From CAZFAT01 sp964517075 (GTDB lineage: Bacteria > Acidobacteriota > Vicinamibacteria > Vicinamibacterales > SCN-69-37), in assembly GCA_964517075.1 (NCBI GenBank), contig CAZFAT010000016.1:1-7861 (forward strand): a stretch of 7,861 nt of DNA, written 5' to 3'. Below the pieces are notes generated by a model. It made no database searches and was not told the origin of the DNA. It saw only the letters and a list, made by a program, of their open reading frames with translations. Position numbers and translations under genes: made by a program. This document shows positions 1 to 5,408 of this stretch, piece after piece; position 1 is the stretch's first letter; each line of letters starts with the position of its first letter.

Positions 1-1
1 G

Positions 2-91
2 TTGATCGAGTCGCTCGTCATCTACGTGCTGCTCATCTCGCTGATCCTGTTCTTCCTCAAGCCGTTCGCGCCGGCGGTGCCGGGCGCCTAG
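2..91 (+). CDS. atpE: F0F1 ATP synthase subunit c, C-terminal end (5' truncated by window)
   Basis: Only the last 29 residues lie in the window, starting LIESLVIYVLLISLILFF and ending at TAG 89-91. They form one hydrophobic helix followed by a short KPFAPAVPGA tail. The pattern Glu, then S-L-x-I-Y, then a long hydrophobic run and a final x-P-F matches the second transmembrane hairpin helix of F0 subunit c in cyanobacteria and Ilyobacter-type enzymes. There the Glu (codon 8-10) is the ion-carrying carboxylate of the rotor ring. Subunit c is a small inner-membrane protein that turns ion flow into rotation for ATP synthesis. A V-type proteolipid is the main alternative. With so little sequence the family call is good but not certain. 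A strong terminator downstream suggests it ends its transcription unit. Confidence 0.72.
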   Translation: MIESLVIYVLLISLILFFLKPFAPAVPGA

Positions 92-98
92 GCGCCCG
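81..98. repeat. 18-bp perfect palindrome across the atpE stop codon
   Basis: The sequence CGGGCGCCTAGGCGCCCG is its own reverse complement, and the TAG stop of atpE lies at its centre. One bulged base allows three more pairs outside it (77-79 with 99-101). In RNA it would fold as a GC-rich hairpin with a CUAG-type loop. There is no U-tract directly after it, so it is not a terminator on its own. It could protect the transcript's 3' end, act with the hairpins downstream, or be a protein site. Confidence 0.6.
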
Positions 99-100
99 CA

Positions 101-135
101 CGGGCCGGATCCGCCGGACTCAGCCGGCGGGCCCG
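101..135 (+). other. GC-rich hairpin downstream of atpE
   Basis: CGGGC (101-105) pairs with GCCCG (131-135), and CCGCCGG (111-117) pairs with CCGGCGG (124-130) around a six-base loop. A five-base bulge lies on the left arm. No U-run follows. It is the second of three consecutive hairpins between atpE and the EamA-type gene and may be part of a composite 3' end. Confidence 0.45.
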
Positions 136-159
136 CCTGGCCGGTTCGACGTCAGACAC

Positions 160-213
160 GGGGACTGATCCCGCGGCCACCGGCTCGCGGGTCGGTCCCC
201 TGTTTTTTTCTTT
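160..213 (+). terminator. Intrinsic (Rho-independent) terminator after atpE
   Basis: GGGGAC (160-165) pairs with GTCCCC (195-200). The stem continues through a T-G wobble, two more pairs, one bulged T (169), and then CCCGCG (170-175) with CGCGGG (186-191). This gives roughly 15 pairs closing a loop of about ten bases. Directly after comes TG followed by seven T (203-209), C and TTT (211-213). A GC-rich stem followed by a U-tract is the textbook architecture. It most likely ends the ATP-synthase transcript. It lies immediately upstream of the next gene's start codon, so that gene needs its own promoter or read-through. Confidence 0.85.
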
Positions 214-222
214 GTCCACCGC

Positions 223-1167
223 ATGACCCGTGCCCTGCGCCTGTCGATCTTCGACGTCCTGCTCGTGCTGATGGTCGTCGTCTGGGGCGCCAATTACAGC
301 GTGATGAAGCGGGCGTTCGAGGAGGTGCCGCCGCTCGCCTTCAACGCGATGCGGATGGCGCTGGCGTCGGCCGTCTTTCTGGCGGCGATCCGGATCGCCC
401 GGCGGCGCACCACGCCAATTCCCCCCGCGATCCGCCGCGTGTTCCACACGCCCGAGGCGCTCACGCGACGCGACCGCTGGGACCTGCTGTGGCTGGGCCT
501 GGTCGGCCACTTTGGCTATCAGTTCTGCTTTGCGGCCGGCGTGGCGCGGACGCACGCCTCGAACGCCGCGCTCATCCTCGGTGTGACCCCCGTCACGGTG
601 GCGGTGCTGTCCTCGGCGCTGGGTGAAGCTCGCGTCAAGCCGCTGCAATGGCTGGCGGCGCTGGTGTCGGCCGTCGGCGTCTACCTCGTCGTCGGTCGAG
701 GCGCCGCGTTCGGTGGCAGCACGCTCGCCGGCGATCTCCTGATGGTCGTGGCGCTCTTCTGCTGGGCGGCCTACACGCTCGGCGGCGTCCGCATCATGGC
801 GCGGCACTCCCCCCTGTATGTCACCGGAGTGACGCTGGCGATTGGCACCGTGCCCTATGCGATCTGCGCGATTCCCGGGCTGCTCGCGACGCGCTGGGCC
901 GACGTCAGCGCCATCATCTGGGTGTTACTGTTGCTCTCGGCGCTGCTGGCGCTGTGTTTCGGGTACGTCGTGTGGAATGCCGCCGTGCAGCGGCTTGGCG
1001 CGACGCACACCGCCATCTACTCGAACCTTGTGCCGCTGGCCGCCATGCTCGTCGCAGCGCTGTGGCTGCACGAGCCGATGACGCCCGCCAAGTTCGTCGC
1101 TGTTGCGCTGATCATCGCCGGTGTCGTGCTGACCCGGCTGCAACCCAGGCTACCGGTGGGGTCGTGA
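223..1167 (+). CDS. EamA/DMT-family permease
   Basis: The protein has 314 residues, normal for the ten-helix drug/metabolite transporter family (RhaT/YdcZ-like), and would sit in the inner membrane. Two tandem EamA repeats are visible, at about residues 10-157 and 169-306. Typical marks are WGANY (21-25) in helix 1, the helix-ending LGE near 133-135 of repeat 1, the matching LHEP (282-285) of repeat 2, and YSNLVP (266-271). Family members export or import amino acids, sugars, nucleotides or drugs; the substrate cannot be read from sequence. ATG 223 is the first start in frame after the preceding stop and keeps helix 1 whole. No Shine-Dalgarno is visible, and the start lies ten bases after the atpE terminator U-tract, which raises the possibility of a leaderless or attenuated message. 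The stop TGA (1165-1167) is followed by about 170 bases with no clear gene. Confidence 0.9.
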   Translation: MTRALRLSIFDVLLVLMVVVWGANYSVMKRAFEEVPPLAFNAMRMALASAVFLAAIRIARRRTTPIPPAIRRVFHTPEALTRRDRWDLLWLGLVGHFGYQFCFAAGVARTHASNAALILGVTPVTVAVLSSALGEARVKPLQWLAALVSAVGVYLVVGRGAAFGGSTLAGDLLMVVALFCWAAYTLGGVRIMARHSPLYVTGVTLAIGTVPYAICAIPGLLATRWADVSAIIWVLLLLSALLALCFGYVVWNAAVQRLGATHTAIYSNLVPLAAMLVAALWLHEPMTPAKFVAVALIIAGVVLTRLQPRLPVGS

Positions 1168-1325
1168 GACCATCAGCGCTCTGGGATCTGGCCGCGCCCG
1201 ACGCCGTCGCGATCGCGGGTACGGCCTGCGCCCTGCAACCGTTCTGGTCTCCCGACCACGCGGCCTTCGGAATGGGCGGCGCTGTAACATGCCTTCAGCG
1301 ATGTGGGGCCGGCCCCCCATCTTTC

Positions 1326-1331
1326 AGGAGG
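1326..1331 (+). promoter_or_regulatory. Shine-Dalgarno AGGAGG of the cytochrome gene
   Basis: A perfect AGGAGG lies six bases before ATG 1338. The open frame continues far upstream, including a GTG at 1164 that overlaps the EamA-type stop as GTGA. This site, together with the signal peptide starting at 1338, fixes the start at 1338. A 12-bp palindrome (GGGGCCGGCCCC, 1305-1316) lies just upstream in the leader. Confidence 0.85.
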
Positions 1332-1337
1332 AACGCG

Positions 1338-2216
1338 ATGACGCGAGTTCTTGCCGTGGCGCTCTGCGGGTGCCTGGCTCTGTTCCTGGCGCCTGCGCAT
1401 CTCATCGCGCAGGGCCGTGGGGCCGACGGGAGGGCCGCCGGGCCAGGGCGCGGCGCCCAGGCCGGCGAGCCGCGCGAAGTCGCGCCGAACGCCCGCTGGT
1501 GGTGGGCCTGGACGACGGTCCCCGATCCCGCCAGTGTGAAACGCGGCCAACCGCTCTTTGTGGCGTCCTGTGGATCGTGCCACGCGGCGAATGCGACCGG
1601 AACGCCGAACGCGCCGAACCTGATTCGATCGACGGTCGTCCGTCACGACAAGGATGGCTCTGCGATTGCGGGCGTGATCAAGTCCGGCGCCCCGCACACG
1701 ACGACGCCGGCGGCCACCATGACCTCTGACCAGGTGAGCGACGTCGTCTCCTTCATTCGGGACCTCATCCAGACGTACGACAAGAGCTCGGCGGGCTCGA
1801 TGCCGGCCGATTATCCGGCGGCGTTGCTGTTGACCGGAAACGCGCAAGCGGGCCGGGCCTGGTTCAACGGCGCCGGCAGGTGCTCGACCTGCCATTCGCC
1901 CACCGGCGACCTCGCCGGCATCGCGGGAAAATACCGTCCGGTCGAGCTCCAGGCGCGGTTCATGATGCCGCGCACGACGAAGCCGAGGATGGCCACGGTC
2001 ACACTCGCGTCCGGCGCCCGCGTCACGGGGGAGCTCGTGTTCGTGAACACGTACGAGGTGTCGGTGCGCATGCCGGACGGCAAGACCGACACCTGGCCGG
2101 CTGACCGCGTGAAACTCGAGATCACCGATCCCCTGCAGGCGCATCGCGATCTCCTCCCGAAGTACACCGACGCCGACATGCACAACATGTTTGCGTACCT
2201 CTGGACACTCAAGTGA
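1338..2216 (+). CDS. Exported diheme c-type cytochrome with beta-rich insert, partner of a PQQ dehydrogenase
   Basis: The protein has 292 residues. A signal peptide occupies about residues 1-24 (cleavage likely near LIA-QG), then a Gly/Arg/Ala-rich low-complexity linker (25-48). Heme domain 1 has CGSCH (78-82); Met128 in the PAATM segment is a plausible axial ligand, followed by a helix at 130-146. Heme domain 2 has CSTCH (182-186); Met209 or Met210 in RFMMPR is a candidate ligand. A beta-rich insert (about 217-262: hydrophobic strands with GxxVxGxL and a DG turn) separates this from a closing helix (DPLQAH...LPKYTDADMHNMFAYL). That ending is known to me from acidobacterial cytochromes linked to quinoproteins. 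Its probable role is a periplasmic electron carrier accepting electrons from the dehydrogenase encoded eight bases downstream. The cytochrome-c call is very secure; the partnership is inferred from gene order. Confidence 0.92.
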   Translation: MTRVLAVALCGCLALFLAPAHLIAQGRGADGRAAGPGRGAQAGEPREVAPNARWWWAWTTVPDPASVKRGQPLFVASCGSCHAANATGTPNAPNLIRSTVVRHDKDGSAIAGVIKSGAPHTTTPAATMTSDQVSDVVSFIRDLIQTYDKSSAGSMPADYPAALLLTGNAQAGRAWFNGAGRCSTCHSPTGDLAGIAGKYRPVELQARFMMPRTTKPRMATVTLASGARVTGELVFVNTYEVSVRMPDGKTDTWPADRVKLEITDPLQAHRDLLPKYTDADMHNMFAYLWTLK

Positions 2217-2224
2217 GGCGCGCC

Positions 2225-3784
2225 ATGAAGAACCTCCTGACGCTGACGCTGTGTCTGTCGGCCGCCCTCGTGGTCACCGGTCAGGGAGCCCAAGGGCTCG
2301 ATCCGGCCACCATCTTGAACCCGGGCGGGACGTGGCCGACGCTGCTGGGCGACTACACGTCCCGCCGACACAGCCCGCTCGCGCAGATCAACCAGACGAA
2401 CGTGAGCCGGCTGACCCAGGCCTGGACGTTCTCTGCCGGCATGCCGGTGAAGTCCACGCCGCTCATGGTCGATGGCGTCGTCTACGTCACCGCGCCGGAC
2501 TATGCCTGGGCGCTCGACGCCGAGACCGGCAGGCAGATCTGGAAGTTCGAGCGGCCGTCACGGGGTAACCATCTCGCGAATCGCGGTGTCGCGCTCTACC
2601 GCGATCGGGTGTACTTCGGGACACCTGACGCATTTCTCGTCTGTCTCGAGGCGAAGACCGGCAAGAAAGTGTGGGAAGTGCCGATGGCCGATGTGACCTT
2701 CGGCTACTACATGAGCAGCCCCCCCCTCGTCGTGAAGGACCGGCTCATCGTCGGCATCTCCGGCGACGCCGCCGACGTCATCGGCTTTCTCAAAGCCGTG
2801 GACCCGGAGACCGGCAACGTGCTGTGGACGTGGAACAGCGTGCCGGAGTGGGGCGCGCCCGGATCGGAGACGTGGCCGAACCGGGACGCCATGATGCACG
2901 GCGGCGGCGCGACCTGGGTCCAGGGCAGCTACGACCCCGCGCTCAACCTCATCTATTGGGGCACGGGTAATCCTCACCCGGTGGTCAACGGCACCGAACG
3001 CGAGGGCGCGAATCTCTTCACCTGCTCGATTGTCGCGATCGACGTCGAGACCGGAAAGCTCGTGTGGTACTTCCAGCCGTCACCGCACGACACGGCGGAT
3101 CGAGATGCGACCGAGTCGGTCGTGCTCGTGGACGGCCCGTTCCGGGGGCAACAGCGGAAGATGCTGATGCACGCGAGCAGAAACGGCTACTTTTTCGTGC
3201 TCGATCGCGCGACCGGCGAGCATCTCCTCACGGCCCCGTTTGGCCCGCAGAACTGGTCGTCCGGACTGAATGCTCGCGGTGAGCCGATTCCCGACAAGAA
3301 GAAGGAGCCCAGCCGGGATGGCGTGCTGTTCCAGGGATCCGGGACGAACTGGTACGTGCCGAGCTTCAGCCCGGGGACCGGCCTGTTCTACGTCAATGCC
3401 AACCTGGGCGGATGGCGAATCGCGTACCTACTGTTCTCTGGAGATGACGAAGAACCCGAAGACCATCAGGGCGGCTCGAGCACGAGCCTCGGCGCCGGAG
3501 AGTCGGCGCTGCTCGCGCTTGACTACCAGACGGGCCAGGTCAAATGGAAGCTCGGCTACGGGAACGCGGCTGGCATCCTCACGACCGCCGGCCGATTGCT
3601 GTTCACGTCGAATTCCGGGTACGCCGTGGCGCTCGATCCCGCAACCGGCCAGACGCTCTGGAAATCCGACGTCGGCGGCCCGATGACCAACGCGCCCATC
3701 ACGTACGAGTGGGCCGGGCGCCAGTACGTGGTCATCGGGGCGCGAAGCACGCTGATCGCCCTGGCGCTCCCGACCGGCGGATGA
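2225..3784 (+). CDS. Exported PQQ-dependent (quinoprotein) dehydrogenase, beta-propeller type
   Basis: The protein has 519 residues. Signal peptide: MKNLLTLTLCLSAALVVTGQ. Repeated propeller W-motifs are visible: TGRQIW (101-106), TGKKVW (145-150), TGNVLW (196-201), TGKLVW (276-281), TGQVKW (436-441), TGQTLW (474-479). PQQ-enzyme signatures include ANRGVA (118-123), GTGNP (246-250, the Asn being the usual metal ligand), AIDVETG (271-277, where the catalytic Asp is expected) and GTNWYVPSFSP (373-383). Such enzymes oxidise alcohols, aldehydes or sugars in the periplasm and pass electrons to a cytochrome c. There is no fused C-terminal heme domain, which fits the separate cytochrome gene just upstream. 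ATG 2225 is preferred over GTG 2213 because of GAGG at 2215-2218 and the clean signal peptide. Departures from the classical methanol-dehydrogenase pattern: no vicinal Cys pair, GDAAD where a metal-binding Glu is usual, and HDTADRD instead of HDxWDxD. The substrate is unknown. Confidence 0.92.
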   Translation: MKNLLTLTLCLSAALVVTGQGAQGLDPATILNPGGTWPTLLGDYTSRRHSPLAQINQTNVSRLTQAWTFSAGMPVKSTPLMVDGVVYVTAPDYAWALDAETGRQIWKFERPSRGNHLANRGVALYRDRVYFGTPDAFLVCLEAKTGKKVWEVPMADVTFGYYMSSPPLVVKDRLIVGISGDAADVIGFLKAVDPETGNVLWTWNSVPEWGAPGSETWPNRDAMMHGGGATWVQGSYDPALNLIYWGTGNPHPVVNGTEREGANLFTCSIVAIDVETGKLVWYFQPSPHDTADRDATESVVLVDGPFRGQQRKMLMHASRNGYFFVLDRATGEHLLTAPFGPQNWSSGLNARGEPIPDKKKEPSRDGVLFQGSGTNWYVPSFSPGTGLFYVNANLGGWRIAYLLFSGDDEEPEDHQGGSSTSLGAGESALLALDYQTGQVKWKLGYGNAAGILTTAGRLLFTSNSGYAVALDPATGQTLWKSDVGGPMTNAPITYEWAGRQYVVIGARSTLIALALPTGG

Positions 3785-3815
3785 CCAGGCGCTGTCAGCG
3801 CGCGTTCGAGCGCGG

Positions 3816-3932
3816 CTAACGCTCCAGGTACCGAGCCATCAACATCCAGGACGTTCCGAACCTGTCCCGCAGCATCGCAAAGCGCGCGAAGAACGGCGTT
3901 GAGGGCCCGTTCCTCCACCTATATCGCGGCAG
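3816..3932 (-). pseudogene. C-terminal remnant of a PhnB/VOC-like protein
   Basis: In the gap between two convergent genes, a 38-codon open stretch on the minus strand (in-frame stop at 3935-3933, TAG at 3818-3816) encodes FARFAMLRDRFGTSWML near its end. From memory this closely resembles the C-terminal strand and helix of PhnB-type glyoxalase/VOC proteins (pattern RFGMLxDRFGxxWMxN). There is no start codon before the motif, and the upstream side is occupied by the 3' end of the iron-type dehydrogenase gene, with the recognisable part beginning at about base 3893. The reading is that a former VOC gene was deleted except for its last ~25 codons when the upstream operon reached its present position. 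The segment is short, so chance resemblance is possible. Confidence 0.5.
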
Positions 3933-5079
3933 TCAACACGCCCGTGAGTTCCTCCGTCGTGAGGTCGATCGGATTGGCCTTCATGCTGTTGGCCCGCCGG
4001 CCTCGTTCGATGACGTCGGGAATGCTGGTGGTCGTGAGCCCGTACGCGCCCAGCCGGGGTATGCCGAACTCCGCCGCGACATCGCGGAGCCACGCCGCGC
4101 CATCCTCGGCCGTCGCCGAGGCCCGGCTGGTGACCAGCCGCGCCACTTCATCCAGGCGCGGCCGCGCCGGGTGGTCTGCCGCGCGCGCGGCCATCGCCCG
4201 GCTGTTGATTCGCACGACGTTTGGCACGAGCACCGCGCACAGTGCGCCATGCGGCGCGCCGAGCATCCCGCCAAGGGGACCAGCCAGGCCGTGCACGGCG
4301 CCGAGACCGGAGTTGGACAACGCCAGACCGCCGAGCAGGCTCGCCAAGGCCATCGCCTCGCGGGCGTCGCGATCATCGCCGTGATGGACGGCCCGTTGCA
4401 GGGCGCCGGCCGCGTGCCGGATGCCGGTGAGACAGAACGCATCGCTCAGAACGTTCGCCCGGCGCGTCACGTAGGCTTCGATGAGCTGCGTCAGCGCATC
4501 CAGGCCGGATGCGGCCGTCACGGTCGGCGGGGCGGTCCAGGTCAGCTCGGGATCGACGAGCGCCAGGCGCGGCAGCATGAGCGGGCTGCGCAGGCTGGCC
4601 TTGACGTGGTGTTCAGGTGAACCCAGGACCGCGTTGCGCGTGACCTCGCTGCCCGTGCCGGCGGTGGTGGGAATCGCCACGCAGGGGAGCGACGGGTGGA
4701 CGAGCGGCGTGCCTTGCCCAACGACCTCGAGATAGTCGAGGATGTCGCCTTCGTTCGTGGCGAGGACCGCCGTGGCCTTGGCCGCATCCAGCGCGCTGCC
4801 GCCGCCCAGGCCGATGACGAAATCGCTGCCAAGCCGGCGCGCCGCGGCCACGCCGCCGCGGACCATTTCGACCGTCGGCTCGTCTGGCACGACGAACCGG
4901 TCGGCGGCAATCCCCTGCGCCTCGAGTAGCGTCCGGAGCCGTTCGAAGCGCTCGGGCGATCGGCCGGTGACGACCAGCGCGCGTCTCCCGAAATCGCGCA
5001 CCAACGCGGCCGTTTCGCTGAACCTGCCGGCGCCGAACACAATCCGGCCGGCGGCAAACTCGAAGGGGGATACGCTCAA
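3919..5079 (-). CDS. Iron-type (class III) alcohol dehydrogenase family protein
   Basis: The protein has 386 residues, the usual length of cytoplasmic Fe-ADH/maleylacetate reductase-fold enzymes that reduce or oxidise carbonyls and alcohols with NAD(P). Visible motifs are FGAGRF (15-20), the nucleotide-binding GLGGGSALDAAK (90-101), IPTTAGTGSEVT (136-147), SGLDALTQLIEAYV (191-204), and HGLAGPLGG and APHGAL (263-280). By comparison with E. coli FucO (Asp196, His200, His263, His277), the metal ligands here would be Asp194, Gln198, His263 and His277: one His is replaced by Gln. The start is TTG at 5079, with GAGG (5090-5087) seven bases before it. It overlaps the stop of the upstream small gene as TTGA, implying translational coupling. 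It is the last gene of the GT87, LsrG-like, Fe-ADH operon. Substrate unknown; maleylacetate reductase, lactaldehyde or related aldehyde reductase are possibilities. Confidence 0.9.
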   Translation of the reverse strand: MSVSPFEFAAGRIVFGAGRFSETAALVRDFGRRALVVTGRSPERFERLRTLLEAQGIAADRFVVPDEPTVEMVRGGVAAARRLGSDFVIGLGGGSALDAAKATAVLATNEGDILDYLEVVGQGTPLVHPSLPCVAIPTTAGTGSEVTRNAVLGSPEHHVKASLRSPLMLPRLALVDPELTWTAPPTVTAASGLDALTQLIEAYVTRRANVLSDAFCLTGIRHAAGALQRAVHHGDDRDAREAMALASLLGGLALSNSGLGAVHGLAGPLGGMLGAPHGALCAVLVPNVVRINSRAMAARAADHPARPRLDEVARLVTSRASATAEDGAAWLRDVAAEFGIPRLGAYGLTTTSIPDVIERGRRANSMKANPIDLTTEELTGVLTAAI

Positions 5080-5384
5080 GACGACGCCTCGTCACCGGGG
5101 AACACATTGACGTATTTCACTCCCGTGCGCGGCGTCGCCATCATGCCGGCGACCGCGTCGCGCCAGACCTGGTAGTGCGAGGTGGTCTTGTGGGCGGCGG
5201 CCGCGTCGACTGACCGGTAGACTTCCACGAGGACGAACGTGGCCGGCTCGTCCTGTTGTTGAAGCACGTCGAAGCGCAGCACGCCCGGTTCCACGAGACT
5301 CTGACGGGCGTTCTCCACAGTGGCGGCCTTGAACGCCTCGACGTCCTCCGGGTTCACCTGCACGTGTACGAGGACGATGAACAT
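5076..5384 (-). CDS. LsrG-like antibiotic-biosynthesis-monooxygenase (ABM) domain protein
   Basis: The protein has 102 residues, a single ABM/dimeric alpha-beta barrel domain with no signal peptide. The core RFDVLQ (37-42), FVLVEVY (50-56) and HKTTSHY (65-71), ending near MMATPR (81-86), resembles E. coli LsrG (RFDVLQ, E-x-Y, HKTTPHY, LMTGPR from memory). LsrG isomerises a phosphorylated dihydroxypentanedione in autoinducer-2 breakdown; other relatives are cofactor-free quinol monooxygenases (YgiN). No other lsr gene is present here, so an AI-2 role is not supported. The start ATG 5384 has a strong GGAGGA (5396-5391) six bases upstream. It lies 24 bases after the GT87 stop, and its own stop overlaps the start of the Fe-ADH gene, so the two products may act on consecutive steps of one carbonyl-compound pathway (inference). 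A typical dimer would form in the cytoplasm. Confidence 0.85.
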   Translation of the reverse strand: MFIVLVHVQVNPEDVEAFKAATVENARQSLVEPGVLRFDVLQQQDEPATFVLVEVYRSVDAAAAHKTTSHYQVWRDAVAGMMATPRTGVKYVNVFPGDEASS

Positions 5385-5390
5385 CGCCGT

Positions 5391-5396
5391 TCCTCC
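5391..5396 (-). promoter_or_regulatory. Shine-Dalgarno GGAGGA of the LsrG-like gene
   Basis: TCCTCC on the plus strand reads GGAGGA on the minus strand, six bases before ATG 5384. It is the best ribosome site in the operon. This suggests the small gene and its coupled Fe-ADH partner are translated more strongly than the first gene, whose GTG has no visible site. Confidence 0.75.
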
Positions 5397-5408
5397 AGGG
5401 ATCCGGGC

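Noticed and set aside
1164..1337. A possible N-terminal extension or small gene from GTG 1164, overlapping the permease stop as GTGA.
   Set aside because: There is no ribosome site, the composition is not protein-like, and it would bury the cytochrome signal peptide. Apart from a 12-bp palindrome at 1305-1316 and a weak TAACAT at 1285-1290 with no fitting -35, I see nothing in this gap.
1173..2183. A 336-codon minus-strand open frame opposite the cytochrome gene.
   Set aside because: Arg/His/Gly-rich shadow of the cytochrome codons, with no domain pattern.
648..2216. A 522-codon open frame beginning inside the EamA-type gene and running through the cytochrome.
   Set aside because: The first ~230 codons are Arg-rich, out-of-frame reading of GC-rich DNA. 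The strong AGGAGG and signal peptide put the true start at 1338.
3789..3814. Hairpins GCGCT/AGCGC and CGCG/CGCG just after the quinoprotein stop, considered as a terminator.
   Set aside because: The stems are short, the loops tight and there is no U-tract on either strand. At most this is a weak structural end.
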